This document shows, in pieces, positions 45,179 through 56,846 of a stretch of DNA of 64,000 bases. The notes under the pieces were generated by a model. The model did no database searches. It saw only the letters and a list, made by a program, of their open reading frames with translations, and was not told the origin of the DNA. A program made the translations under genes and the position numbers. Position 1 is the stretch's first letter. Each line of letters begins with the position of its first letter. Origin of the DNA: Janibacter sp. CX7 (GTDB taxonomy: Bacteria; Actinomycetota; Actinomycetes; Actinomycetales; Dermatophilaceae); NCBI RefSeq assembly GCF_024362365.1, contig NZ_CP101464.1, positions 1,364,001 to 1,428,000 on the forward strand, written 5' to 3'.

Positions 45179-47185
45179 GTGTCTTCAGGACGACTCATCA
45201 AGCGTCTCCTCGTCGGTCGCGCGATGCGCAGCGATCGGCTCGGCGAGACCCTCCTTCCCAAGCGGCTCGCCCTACCCGTCTTCGCCAGCGACGCACTGAG
45301 CTCCGTGGCCTACGCCCCGGACGAGATCCTGCTCACTCTGGGGCTCGCCGGAGGCGCCCTCGCCGTCACCCGGTCGTGGCCGGTCGCGCTCGCCGTCGTC
45401 GCGGTCATGGTCGTCGTCGTCGCGAGCTATCGGCAGAACGTGCACGCCTACCCCTCGGGTGGTGGCGACTACGAGGTGGCGAGCACCAACCTCGGCCCCA
45501 AGGCCGGCCTGACCGTCGCGAGCGCGCTGCTCGTCGACTACGTCCTCACCGTCGCCGTCTCGATCTCCTCGGGCGTGCAGAATGCCGCGGCCGCCTTCCC
45601 CTGGCTGCGTGGGCACGAGGTGCTCGGTGCGCTCGCCCTCGTCGCCGCCCTCACGGGGATGAACCTGCGCGGCGTGCGCGAGTCGGGCAAGGCCTTCGCC
45701 ATCCCGACCTACCTCTTCATGCTGTCGGTCGTCGGCATGGCGCTCGTCGGCCTCGTGCGCCGGGCCACCGGCTCCCTGCCGCCCGCCGAGAGCGCGGCGC
45801 TGACGCTGGCCCCGGAGCCGGGCATGGAGCAGCTCGGCACGCTCGCCATGGCCTTCCTGCTGCTGCGCGCCTTCTCGTCCGGCTGTGCCGCCCTCACCGG
45901 TGTCGAGGCGATCAGCAACGGCGTGCCCGCCTTCCGCAAGCCCAAGAGCGCCAACGCCGCCTCGACGCTGCTGCTCATGGGCGGCATCGCCGTCACCATG
46001 CTGCTGTCGATGATCGCGCTCGCCACGTGGACCGGGGTCAAGGTCGCCGACGACCCGGGCACGCAGCTGCTGCGCGACGGCGTCCCGGTCGGCGACAGCT
46101 ATGTCCAGCACACGGTGATGGCGCAGGTGGCGGGCTCGGTCTTCGACGGCTTCCCTGCGGGCGTCGTGATCGTCTCCGTCGTCACCGGCCTGATCCTCGT
46201 GCTCGCCGCCAACACGGCCTTCAACGGATTCCCCGTGCTCGGCTCGATCCTGGCCCGCGACGGCTTCCTGCCCCGGCAGCTGCACACGCGCGGCGACCGG
46301 CTCGCCTTCAGCAACGGCATCATCCTGCTCGCGGCATCCGCGGCGCTGCTCATCGTCATCTACGACGCGCAGGTCACCAAGCTCATCCAGCTCTACATCG
46401 TCGGCGTCTTCGTCTCCTTCACGCTCAGCCAGATCGGCATGGTCCGGCACTGGAACCGGCACCTCGCCGTGGAGAAGGACGTCCCGGAGCAGCGGCGGAT
46501 GGTGCGCCGCCGGGCGATCAACGGCGTCGGCGCGCTGATGTCCGGGGTCGTCCTCGTCGTCGTCGTCCTCACGAAGTTCACCCACGGCGCCGGCTTCGCG
46601 ATGGCCGCGATGGCCGCGCTCTTCGTCCTCATGGGCGCGATCAGCAAGCACTACCAGCACGTGAGCCAGGAGCTCGCCGTGCCCGAGGGCGACACGAAGC
46701 ACCAGCTGCTGCCCTCGCGCGTGCACGCCATCGTGCTCGTCAGCACGATCCACCGGCCGACGCTGCGGGCCCTCGCCTATGCCTCGGCGACCCGGCCCTC
46801 GCGGCTCGAGGCGATCACCGTCGAGGTCGACCACGAGGCGACGCGCGGCCTGCAGGCCGAGTGGGACCGGCGGGGAATCCCGGTGCCGCTCAAGGCGCTC
46901 GACTCGCCCTACCGCGAGATCACCCGGCCGGTCGTCGACTACGTCAAGTCGATCCGGTCGGGCAACCCCCGCGACCTCGTCGTCGTCTACATCCCGCAGT
47001 ACGTGCTCGGCCACTGGTGGGAGCAGGCCCTGCACAACCAGTCGGCGCTGCGGCTGCGCAGTCGCCTGCTCTTCACCCCGGGTGTCATGGTGTCCTCCGT
47101 GCCCTGGCAGCTGGCGAGCTCCGAGGGCGCCGAGGAACGCATGGACGGCCCCGTGGTGGGCGACGTACGACGAGGTGGAGCATGA
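45179..47185 (+). CDS. APC-family permease with a C-terminal cytoplasmic domain
   Basis: A 668-residue transporter, larger than the APC permease upstream of parC. Eleven or twelve helices (to about 480) include FASDALSSVAYAPDEILLTL and the Pro/Gly motif AYPSGGGDYEVASTNLG. A soluble C-terminal domain follows (HAIVLVSTIHRPTLRALAYA, EAITVEVDHEATRGLQAEW, VVYIPQYVLGHWWEQALHNQ) with a USP-like alpha/beta pattern. Homologues (Rv2690c) are encoded beside ceoB/ceoC, so a K+ or cyclic-dinucleotide-responsive (KimA-like) transport role is plausible. KimA-type K+ importers share the APC fold and C-terminal domain; the substrate remains inference. GTG is leaderless. Confidence 0.85.
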   Translation: MSSGRLIKRLLVGRAMRSDRLGETLLPKRLALPVFASDALSSVAYAPDEILLTLGLAGGALAVTRSWPVALAVVAVMVVVVASYRQNVHAYPSGGGDYEVASTNLGPKAGLTVASALLVDYVLTVAVSISSGVQNAAAAFPWLRGHEVLGALALVAALTGMNLRGVRESGKAFAIPTYLFMLSVVGMALVGLVRRATGSLPPAESAALTLAPEPGMEQLGTLAMAFLLLRAFSSGCAALTGVEAISNGVPAFRKPKSANAASTLLLMGGIAVTMLLSMIALATWTGVKVADDPGTQLLRDGVPVGDSYVQHTVMAQVAGSVFDGFPAGVVIVSVVTGLILVLAANTAFNGFPVLGSILARDGFLPRQLHTRGDRLAFSNGIILLAASAALLIVIYDAQVTKLIQLYIVGVFVSFTLSQIGMVRHWNRHLAVEKDVPEQRRMVRRRAINGVGALMSGVVLVVVVLTKFTHGAGFAMAAMAALFVLMGAISKHYQHVSQELAVPEGDTKHQLLPSRVHAIVLVSTIHRPTLRALAYASATRPSRLEAITVEVDHEATRGLQAEWDRRGIPVPLKALDSPYREITRPVVDYVKSIRSGNPRDLVVVYIPQYVLGHWWEQALHNQSALRLRSRLLFTPGVMVSSVPWQLASSEGAEERMDGPVVGDVRRGGA

Positions 47186-48489
47186 CCGGACCGAGCGCAG
47201 ACGAGCTGACCGTGGGGCACGAGGTCGACGTCGAGGTGGGCCCCGTCGCGCACGGCGGGCACTGCGTGGCCCGCTACGAGGGGCGGGTGCTCTTCGTCCG
47301 GCACACGCTGCCGGGAGAGCGGGTGCGTGCCCGGATCACCGAAGGGGGTCCCGGTGACCGCTTCCTGCGGGCCGACGCCGTCGAGGTCGTCGAGGCATCG
47401 CCGCACCGCGTCTCCTCCCGCTGCCCGGTCGCCGGGCCCGGCGGGTGCGGAGGCTGCGACTTCCAGCACGTCGACACCGCCCACCAGCGCGAGCTCAAGG
47501 CGGCCGTCGTCGCGGAGCAGCTGCAGCGGCTCGCGGGGGTCGAGCGGGAGGTCGTCGTCGAGGCGCTCGCCGACGACGACGGGCTGCGCTACCGCACCCG
47601 GGTCGAGCTCGCCGTCGCGGACGGTCGGGTCGGCCTGCGCCGGCACCGCAGCCACGACGTCGTCCCGGTGACCGGCTGCCCGATCGGGGTCGCGGCCGTC
47701 GACGAGGCGATCTCCGACGCGCTCGCCGAGGCCGAGAGCGCGGCCGGCTCGCTCGACGGGATCAGCGCGCTCGACGTGGTCGTCCCGTCGGGGGAGAGCG
47801 ACACCGTCGTCGTCGAGGTCCCGCACGACGCGCCGACCCCGCCGATCACCGTCACCGAGACCGTCGCCACCGCAGCAGGGGAGCGGGCCATGCACGTCGA
47901 CGCCCGCGGCTTCTGGCAGGTGCACCGGGATGCCCCGCGCGCCTTCGTCGAGGCCGTGCTGGCCGCGGCCGACGTCCGGCCGGGGGAGCGGGTGCTCGAC
48001 CTGTACAGCGGCGTCGGCCTCTTCTCCGTCCCGCTCGCCGAGGCCGTGGGCCCCGAGGGCCAGCTCGTCGCCGTCGAGTCCGACCGTCGGGCCACCGACC
48101 ACCTGCGCGACAACCTCGCCGGTCGCCCGTGGGGCCTCGTCGTGCCCGGTCGCGTCGACGACCTGCTCGGTGTGCCCCGCAAGGGCCGCCGTCGCGGGCC
48201 GCGCCGCCCGGCCCGCTCCGACATGCTGCCGCCGAGTGCGGACGTCGTCGTCCTCGACCCGCCCCGCACCGGGGCCGGACGCCAGGTCGTCGAGGCGCTG
48301 TCCTCCCTTCGCCCGCGTCGTCTCGTCTACGTGGCCTGCGACCCTGCGGCGCTGGCCCGGGACACCGCCTACCTCGCGGACCAGGGCTACAGCTTGGCGC
48401 GCCTGCGTGCTCTTGATGCCTTCCCCATGACGCACCACGTCGAGTGCGTGGCGACCTTCGAGCCGACGGGGGCGCCGCCCGCCCCGTGA
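47182..48489 (+). CDS. TRAM-domain RNA (uracil-C5) methyltransferase, TrmA/RlmC/RlmD family
   Basis: A 435-residue enzyme that would methylate a uridine in tRNA or rRNA. The TRAM domain is at the N-terminus (VEVGPVAHGGHCVARYEGRV, FVRHTLPGERVRARITE). An iron-sulfur Cys set lies in SSRCPVAGPGGCGGCDFQHV. The Rossmann methyltransferase has VLDLYSGVGLFSVPLAEAVG and VVVLDPPRTGAGRQVVEALS. The catalytic Cys is in YVACDPAALARDTAYL. ATG overlaps the permease stop (ATGA), so the two are translationally coupled. The orthologue Rv2689c has the same position. Confidence 0.9.
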   Translation: MTGPSADELTVGHEVDVEVGPVAHGGHCVARYEGRVLFVRHTLPGERVRARITEGGPGDRFLRADAVEVVEASPHRVSSRCPVAGPGGCGGCDFQHVDTAHQRELKAAVVAEQLQRLAGVEREVVVEALADDDGLRYRTRVELAVADGRVGLRRHRSHDVVPVTGCPIGVAAVDEAISDALAEAESAAGSLDGISALDVVVPSGESDTVVVEVPHDAPTPPITVTETVATAAGERAMHVDARGFWQVHRDAPRAFVEAVLAAADVRPGERVLDLYSGVGLFSVPLAEAVGPEGQLVAVESDRRATDHLRDNLAGRPWGLVVPGRVDDLLGVPRKGRRRGPRRPARSDMLPPSADVVVLDPPRTGAGRQVVEALSSLRPRRLVYVACDPAALARDTAYLADQGYSLARLRALDAFPMTHHVECVATFEPTGAPPAP

Positions 48490-48563
48490 CAGGGGAGGGC
48501 GACGTGGGGAAGAGTGCAGGGGAGCGCGCCGGTGGGTTCGCGTCCGCAGGCGCTGTGATAGTT

Positions 48564-48583
48564 TTATCTTGACGTCAAGATAA
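48564..48583. promoter_or_regulatory. 20-bp perfect palindrome in the acnA promoter
   Basis: TTATCTTGACGTCAAGATAA is an exact palindrome 20 nt before the aconitase GTG. It overlaps or follows a TAGTTT -10-like element (48559-48564). Its symmetry and position indicate an operator for a dimeric regulator of the TCA cycle. No regulator gene is adjacent. An AGAGGAG ribosome site follows. Confidence 0.8.
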
Positions 48584-48603
48584 CCACGACAGAGGAGTCG
48601 ACT

Positions 48604-51405
<2,802 letters not shown>

Positions 51406-51420
51406 TCTCCGACGCACCGC

Positions 51421-51462
51421 CGAAGGGGGGTGGCCACCTAGGGGTGGTGACCCCCCTTCGTC
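51421..51462. terminator. acnA terminator built from the CCCCCTTCGTC word
   Basis: CGAAGGGGGGT (51421-51431) pairs with ACCCCCCTTCG (51450-51460), and CCACC pairs with GGTGG inside. The right arm extends to an exact CCCCCTTCGTC (51452-51462). It lies 15 nt after the acnA stop. Confidence 0.85.
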
Positions 51463-51483
51463 GTGCGTGCTGTGCAAGCTCCC

Positions 51484-51557
51484 AACCCTGCATGACCCTG
51501 GGGTTGTGCAGGGTTGTGACCTCCGAACTCTGCAAGACCCTAGGGTTTTGCAGAGTT
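51484..51557. repeat. two copies of the 32-bp palindromic repeat
   Basis: Copies at 51484-51515 (AACCCTGCATGACCCT followed by GGGGTTGTGCAGGGTT) and 51526-51557 (AACTCTGCAAGACCCT followed by AGGGTTTTGCAGAGTT). The second is the best-preserved dyad of the family; the array behind tdk has three more. They occupy the space between the acnA terminator and the LexA box. Confidence 0.8.
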
Positions 51558-51580
51558 CTGGTGGGGTGGGTTCAGGGGCG

Positions 51581-51601
51581 TACACTCGAACACGTGTTCG
51601 A
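51581..51601 (+). promoter_or_regulatory. LexA (SOS) box overlapping a leaderless promoter
   Basis: TCGAACACGTGTTCGA (51586-51601) is a perfect palindrome matching the actinobacterial LexA consensus. The -10 box TACACT (51581-51586) runs into it, and the GTG start at 51594 lies inside it. LexA binding would therefore cover -10, transcription start and initiation codon at once. Confidence 0.9.
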
Positions 51602-52037
51602 TCAGTCAGTGCGCCCGCCGGTGCGGACGGCGCTGCCCGGGTCGCCGGGCGCGCGGACCGAGGCTGCGGGGGCGAAGGGGGGACCGCCGGGGTGGCCGGA
51701 CCGGGTCCCGCCGCCCGGGGTGCGCGGCTGGCAGCCGGCAGCGGTCTCGTGGCTGCTCGACCTGTGCCCGCCCGACTACCGCGGGCACGCGGTCCTGCGG
51801 CGCCACCCGATCGCCCTGGCCTGGCTCGCCGAGCAGCACGTCGCCGCCCAGGTCGAGGCGATGCGGCAGGCCTATCGCACCGTGCGGGTCGACCTCGCCG
51901 AGGCCCTGCCCGAGGGGACCGTCGACGCCCTGCTCGTGTGCCTCGAGCACGAGGGGCTGCGGCTGCGCTCGGCGCAGCGCAGCATCCTGCTGCTGCGCGA
52001 GGCGCTCGACGGCAATGTCTTCGTCGAGCGGCTGTGA
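51594..52037 (+). CDS. SOS-regulated hypothetical protein
   Basis: A 147-residue protein that I do not recognise. The first 40 residues are Pro/Gly/Ala-rich. The rest is predicted helical: [60 protein letters not shown] and [20 protein letters not shown]. There are no catalytic motifs, membrane segments or signal peptide. GTG 51594 is set by the -10 box 7 nt upstream. The LexA box over the promoter predicts strong induction by DNA damage. It lies alone between acnA and dxs. A damage-response effector, inhibitor or adaptor is possible but unproven. Confidence 0.75.
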   Translation: MFDQSVRPPVRTALPGSPGARTEAAGAKGGPPGWPDRVPPPGVRGWQPAAVSWLLDLCPPDYRGHAVLRRHPIALAWLAEQHVAAQVEAMRQAYRTVRVDLAEALPEGTVDALLVCLEHEGLRLRSAQRSILLLREALDGNVFVERL

Positions 52038-52138
52038 CCCCCTTCGCCCGACATGGTGAGGACCGAGGCGGGTCACAGCCACGTGCCAGCCTTCGAGACG
52101 TAGACTCAGGCGGTTCCCGACACCGGAAGGAAGCCCGC

Positions 52139-54001
52139 GTGGCAGTCCTCGAGACGATCACCTCTCCCGCCGACCTCAAGCGACTCCCCGACGAGCTGCT
52201 CGACACCCTGGCGCAGGAGATCCGTTCCTTCCTCGTCGCCGAGGTCTCACGCAGCGGCGGGCACCTCGGCCCCAACCTCGGTGTCGTCGAGCTGACCATC
52301 GCCCTGCACCGGGTCTTCGACTCGCCCGACGACACGCTCGTCTTCGACACCGGTCACCAGTCCTACGTGCACAAGCTGCTCACGGGGCGGCAGGACTTCA
52401 GCGCGCTGCGCACCCGTGACGGGCTCTCCGGCTACCCGAGCCGGGCCGAGTCCGAGCACGACGTGGTGGAGAACAGCCACGCCTCGACCTCCCTGTCGTG
52501 GGCCGAGGGCATCGCCAAGGGCTACCGCCTGCGCGGCGAGGAGCGGCACGCCGTCGCCGTCATCGGCGACGGTGCGCTCACCGGCGGCATGGCCTGGGAG
52601 GCGCTCAACAACATCGCGGCCGACAAGGACCTGCCGCTCGTCATCGTCGTCAACGACAACGAGCGCTCCTATGCGCCGACCATCGGCGGCCTCGCCGACC
52701 ATCTCGCGATGCTGCGGACCAACCGTCAGTACGAGCAGGTGCTCGACTGGGGCAAGGACAAGCTCAACCGCACCCCGGTCGTCGGGCGGGCGGCCTACCA
52801 GGCCATCCACTCGATGAAGAAGGGCGCGAAGGACTTCTGGGCGCCGCAGGGGATGTTCGAGGACCTCGGCATCAAGTACGTCGGCCCCGTCGACGGGCAC
52901 GACGAGGCGAGCGTCGAGCAGGCACTGCGCCGGGCCAAGGCCTTCGGCGGGCCGGTTCTCGTCCACGTCATCACGCAGAAGGGCCGCGGCTACGAGCACG
53001 CGGTCGGTGACGAGGCCGACCAGTTCCACGCCGTCGGCAAGATCAACCCCGAGACCGGCCTGCCGCTCGAGATCGCCGGTCGCTCGTGGACCGACGAGTT
53101 CGGCGACGAGATGCTCGCGCTCGGGGCCGAGCGGCCCGAGGTCGTCGCGATCACCGCCGCGATGATGATGCCCGTCGGGCTGCAGCCCTTCGCGCTGGCC
53201 CACCCGGACCGGATCTTCGACGTCGGCATCGCCGAGCAGCACGCGACGACCATGGCGGCCGGACTCGCCTTCGCCGGGATGCACCCGGTCGTCGCGATCT
53301 ACGCGACCTTCTTGAACCGCGCCTTCGACCAGCTGCTCATGGACTGCGCCATGCACAAGGCAGGCGTGACCTTCGTCCTCGACCGCTCCGGCGTGACCGG
53401 CCCCGACGGCGCCAGCCACCACGGCATGTGGGACATGTCGCTCGCGAGCATCGTGCCCGGCCTGCGCCTGGCCGCCCCCCGCGACGGGCAGCAGATCAGG
53501 GTCGCCCTGCGCGAGGCCGTTGACGTCGAGGACGGCCCGACGGTCATCCGGTTCCCCAAGGGCAGCGTCGCCGACCCGCTCGAGGCCGTCGCGACGGTCG
53601 ACGGGCTCGACGTCCTCGCCGGTGACCCGGCGGTCGACCCCGAGGTGCTCGTCGTCTCGGTCGGCTCGATGGCCGGCACGGCGACGACGGTCGCCGAAAA
53701 GCTTGCGGCAGAGGGCCACTCGACGCTGGTCGTCGACCCCCGCTGGGTCCTGCCGGTGCCTGCGGCCCTCGTCGAGCTCGCCGCTCGCTCCGGCCGGGTC
53801 GCCGTCATCGAGGACAACAACGTCTCCGGCGGCGTCGGCGCCGAGGTCGCCCGCGTCCTCGACGAGGCCGGCGTCACCGCGCCGGTGCACCGCTTCGGCC
53901 TGCCCAAGGAGTTCCTCGCCCACGCCTCCCGCGCCCAGGTGCTCGAGACCGTCGGGCTGACGCCCGAGCCGATCGTCGAGCGGCTGCGCGCGCACCTCTG
54001 A
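52139..54001 (+). CDS. dxs: 1-deoxy-D-xylulose-5-phosphate synthase
   Basis: A 620-residue thiamine-diphosphate enzyme making DXP from pyruvate and glyceraldehyde 3-phosphate, the entry to the MEP isoprenoid pathway. The ThDP motif is [20 protein letters not shown] with [24 protein letters not shown], the pyrimidine-domain [20 protein letters not shown] with its catalytic Glu, and [20 protein letters not shown] are present. The GTG follows GGAAGG; TAGACT at 52101-52106 is a likely -10. The gene is the dxs1 end of the block shared with mycobacteria (Rv2682c). It ends at an inverted-word terminator. Confidence 0.95.
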   Translation: MAVLETITSPADLKRLPDELLDTLAQEIRSFLVAEVSRSGGHLGPNLGVVELTIALHRVFDSPDDTLVFDTGHQSYVHKLLTGRQDFSALRTRDGLSGYPSRAESEHDVVENSHASTSLSWAEGIAKGYRLRGEERHAVAVIGDGALTGGMAWEALNNIAADKDLPLVIVVNDNERSYAPTIGGLADHLAMLRTNRQYEQVLDWGKDKLNRTPVVGRAAYQAIHSMKKGAKDFWAPQGMFEDLGIKYVGPVDGHDEASVEQALRRAKAFGGPVLVHVITQKGRGYEHAVGDEADQFHAVGKINPETGLPLEIAGRSWTDEFGDEMLALGAERPEVVAITAAMMMPVGLQPFALAHPDRIFDVGIAEQHATTMAAGLAFAGMHPVVAIYATFLNRAFDQLLMDCAMHKAGVTFVLDRSGVTGPDGASHHGMWDMSLASIVPGLRLAAPRDGQQIRVALREAVDVEDGPTVIRFPKGSVADPLEAVATVDGLDVLAGDPAVDPEVLVVSVGSMAGTATTVAEKLAAEGHSTLVVDPRWVLPVPAALVELAARSGRVAVIEDNNVSGGVGAEVARVLDEAGVTAPVHRFGLPKEFLAHASRAQVLETVGLTPEPIVERLRAHL

Positions 54002-54012
54002 CCCGACCACGA

Positions 54013-54039
54013 GACGAAGGGGGCGGGACCCCCTTCGTC
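54013..54039. terminator. dxs terminator built from two exact CCCCCTTCGTC copies
   Basis: GACGAAGGGGG (54013-54023), loop CGGGA and CCCCCTTCGTC (54029-54039) form an 11-bp perfect stem 11 nt after the dxs stop. It is the cleanest example of an inverted pair of the word. The 150 nt that follow, up to livK, hold no gene; I see no clear promoter there. Confidence 0.9.
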
Positions 54040-54190
54040 GTGGTGCGGCGTGCCATGACCCGGCGCCAAGAGTGGTGCGACAACCCACGCCACGGCGTGA
54101 CCGCCACCGGTTGACTCCCGCCATCGGTCGAGCGTCAACGGTTCTCGTTGCAGCAAAGGCGCGAGCGCTCGCCGGGGTGGAGGTCCTGCC

Positions 54191-55390
54191 ATGTCCATGT
54201 CGTGGAAGCTCGCTCTCGCGAGCGTCGCCGTCAGCCTGAGCGTCACCGCGTGCGGTGCCCCCGGCAGCCCCGGGTCGGGCGGCGACGGGGGAGACGCGGA
54301 CGGGCCGCACAAGGTGGGCCTCGTCTACAGCAAGTCGGGACCACTCGCGACGTACGGCGCCCAGTACCGCGCCGCCTTCGACGCCGGCATCGACTACGCC
54401 ACCGACGGCACCGGAGAGGTCGACGGCCAGCCGATCGAGATCACCGAGAAGGACGACGCCGGCGACCCGGCCAAGGCCGTCTCCGGCGCCACCGACCTCA
54501 TCGGCCAGGACACGAAGATCATCGCTGGCTCGACGGCCTCGGGCGTGGCCCTGCAGGTCGCCCCGCTGGCCGAGGACAACAAGGTCCTCTTCATCTCCGG
54601 TCCGGCGGCGGTCGACGGCGTCACGGGCGCCAACGACTACACCTTCCGCTCCGGCCGCCAGACCTACCAGGACGTCGCGACCGCCGGGACGATGCTCGGC
54701 GACGTCAAGGGCAAGAAGGTCACCGTCCTGGCCCAGGACAGCGCCTTCGGCACCGCCAACATCGACGCGGTCAAGAGCGTGCTCGGTGCCCAGGGCGCGA
54801 AGGTGACCGCCGTCGAGGCGCCTGCGGGAGCCAAGGACTTCACCCCCTTCGCCACGAAGATCAAGGCCGGCTCGCCCGACCTGCTCTTCGTCGCGTGGGC
54901 CGGCGACAACGCGACCGCGATGTGGAGCACGCTGTCCCAGCAGGGCGTCTTCGACGAGACCAAGGTCGTCACCGGTCTCGACATCAAGGCGACGCACGCG
55001 CTCTTCGGCGAGGCCGGGACCAAGATCGACTTCCTCAGCCACTTCTTCGCCGGCGCCGCCGACAACGAGGCCTACACCGCGCTGGAGGAGAGCCTGGCGA
55101 AGGACGGCGAGGAGGTCGACCTCTTCAGCACCGACGGCTTCGTCGCCGGCCAGATGGTCGTCCAGGCGATCAAGGAGGGCGGCAACGACCCGGACAGGAT
55201 GGTCAAGGCCCTCGAGGGGTGGAGCTTCGAGGGGCCCAAGGGTCCGATGGAGATCCGCGCCGAGGACCACGCGCTGCTGCAGCCGATGTTCACCGTGTCG
55301 CTGGAGAAGAAGGGCAAGAACTTCGTGCCCGTCCTCGGCAAGACGATCGACGCCGCGGACGTGGCCCCGCCCGTCGCCGGGTCGAAGTGA
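54191..55390 (+). CDS. livK: branched-chain amino acid-type ABC transporter substrate-binding lipoprotein
   Basis: A 399-residue periplasmic-type binding protein of the LivK/AmiC group. The signal peptide (WKLALASVAVSLSVTAC) ends in a lipobox with the lipidated Cys about 21. A Gly/Asp linker is followed by the family core VGLVYSKSGPLATYGAQYRA, AFDAGIDYA, IIAGSTASGVALQVAPLAED and YTFRSGRQTYQDVATAG. Ligands of this group include branched-chain amino acids, amides, urea and short-chain acids. The ATG has a GGAGGTCC ribosome site. It is the first gene of a five-gene importer operon; its stop overlaps livG. Confidence 0.9.
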   Translation: MSMSWKLALASVAVSLSVTACGAPGSPGSGGDGGDADGPHKVGLVYSKSGPLATYGAQYRAAFDAGIDYATDGTGEVDGQPIEITEKDDAGDPAKAVSGATDLIGQDTKIIAGSTASGVALQVAPLAEDNKVLFISGPAAVDGVTGANDYTFRSGRQTYQDVATAGTMLGDVKGKKVTVLAQDSAFGTANIDAVKSVLGAQGAKVTAVEAPAGAKDFTPFATKIKAGSPDLLFVAWAGDNATAMWSTLSQQGVFDETKVVTGLDIKATHALFGEAGTKIDFLSHFFAGAADNEAYTALEESLAKDGEEVDLFSTDGFVAGQMVVQAIKEGGNDPDRMVKALEGWSFEGPKGPMEIRAEDHALLQPMFTVSLEKKGKNFVPVLGKTIDAADVAPPVAGSK

Positions 55391-56121
55391 TCGCCGCTGC
55401 CGGTGTCGGGTGGCGCATCGGCGGCGCGCGGATCCTCGAGGACATCACGCTCGAGGTCGGCGTCGGCGAGCTGCTCGGCATCATCGGTCCCAACGGAGCG
55501 GGCAAGTCCTCGCTCGTCAACATCCTCTCCGGCGTCACCCGGCCGAGCGACGGGCGGGTGACGTTGGGGGAGGACGACGTGACCCGGCTGAGCGCGACGA
55601 AGCGCGCCCGTCGGGGGCTCGCCCGGTCCTTCCAGACCTCGGCGCTCTTCGACGGGCTGTCCGCGAGGGAGAACGTGCGGCTGGCCATCCAGGCGGCGGG
55701 GCCGGCGCCCTTCTCGCCCTTCCGCGCGGCCGGGGCCGTCGGCGGGGACCGGATCGACGACCTGCTCGCGCGGGTGCGGATGCCCGGGAAGGGGCAGACC
55801 CTCGCCCGGGACCTGTCGCACGGCGATCGCCGCAAGCTCGAGCTGGCGATGGCGCTCGCGTCCGACCCCAAGGTGCTCCTGCTCGACGAACCCATGGCCG
55901 GCGTCTCGGCCGAGGACGTCGACGGGCTCACCGAGATCATCGGAGACGTGCGCGACAGCGGTGTCTCGGTCGCCATGGTCGAGCACCACATGCACGTCGT
56001 GCTCGGCCTCGCCGACCGGGTGGCCGTGCTGCACCACGGTCAGCTGCTCGCCGTCGGCAGCCCGACCGAGGTCACCTCGGACGAGCGCGTCCAGCAGGCC
56101 TACCTGGGAGAAGCACTGTGA
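55387..56121 (+). CDS. livG: LivG-type ABC transporter ATPase
   Basis: A 244-residue ATPase subunit. It has Walker A IIGPNGAGKSSLVN, a Q-loop in LARSFQTSALFDGLSARENV, the signature LSHGDRRKLELAMAL (as in LivG, which has LSYGxQR-like signatures), Walker B VLLLDEPMAGVSAEDV and the switch His in VAMVEHHMHVV. GTG 55387 overlaps the livK TGA and the end overlaps livF (GTGA), so translation is coupled through the operon. With livF it forms the motor of the importer. Confidence 0.92.
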   Translation: MIAAAGVGWRIGGARILEDITLEVGVGELLGIIGPNGAGKSSLVNILSGVTRPSDGRVTLGEDDVTRLSATKRARRGLARSFQTSALFDGLSARENVRLAIQAAGPAPFSPFRAAGAVGGDRIDDLLARVRMPGKGQTLARDLSHGDRRKLELAMALASDPKVLLLDEPMAGVSAEDVDGLTEIIGDVRDSGVSVAMVEHHMHVVLGLADRVAVLHHGQLLAVGSPTEVTSDERVQQAYLGEAL

Positions 56122-56846
56122 ACGACACGACCACGCCGCCGGTCCTCACCGTCGAGGACCTCCACGTGCGCTACGGCGGCTCGCACATCCTCCAGGGCGT
56201 CTCCTTCGAGGTGCCGTCCACCGGGGTCACCGCCCTCCTCGGGCGCAATGGCGTCGGCAAGACGACGACCCTCAAGGCGCTGCTCGGGCTGGCACCCCGC
56301 ACGGGCACGATCCGGCTCGACGGGCAGGAGATCCAGGGACGTCAGACGGTCCGGATCGTCCGCGACGGCATCGGGTACGTCCCCGAGGACCGGGAGGTCT
56401 TCGGTGGCCTGAGCGTCGACGAGAACCTGCGCCTCGTCGATGCGGCGGCCGGGGCGGACGCGCCGATCGTGCGTGACCTCTTCCCCGACCTGGTGACCCG
56501 TAGGGACCAGCGGGCGGGGACGCTCTCCGGCGGGCAGCAGCAGATGGTCTCGCTCGCGCGGGTCCTCCTGCGGGACAACCGGCTGCTCCTCATCGACGAG
56601 CCGACCAAGGGCCTGGCGCCCAAGCTCGTCACCGAGGTCGCCGACGTCCTCGCCGAGGTGGCCCGCACGACCCCGATCCTGCTCGTGGAGCAGAACCTGC
56701 CGCTCGTGCGCCGCATCGCCGACACCGTCGTCGTCCTCGACGCCGGCAGCGTCGTGCACACCGGCACGGCGGCCGACCTCGTCGCCGACCAGGAGCTCAC
56801 CCGCGAGCTGCTCGGGGTGTCGATGCGAAGGGAGAGCGCGGCATGA
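56118..56846 (+). CDS. livF: LivF-type ABC transporter ATPase
   Basis: A 242-residue ATPase subunit. Walker A is LLGRNGVGKTTTLKALLG. GIGYVPEDREVFGGLSVDEN is the LivF-type Q-loop region. The signature is LSGGQQQMVSLARVLL and Walker B is LLLIDEPTKGLAPK, with the switch His position replaced in ILLVEQNLPLVRRI (Q, usual for LivF). It begins with GTG overlapping the livG stop and ends in MRRESAA, which holds a CGAAGGG word directly before the livH ATG. Confidence 0.92.
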   Translation: MNDTTTPPVLTVEDLHVRYGGSHILQGVSFEVPSTGVTALLGRNGVGKTTTLKALLGLAPRTGTIRLDGQEIQGRQTVRIVRDGIGYVPEDREVFGGLSVDENLRLVDAAAGADAPIVRDLFPDLVTRRDQRAGTLSGGQQQMVSLARVLLRDNRLLLIDEPTKGLAPKLVTEVADVLAEVARTTPILLVEQNLPLVRRIADTVVVLDAGSVVHTGTAADLVADQELTRELLGVSMRRESAA

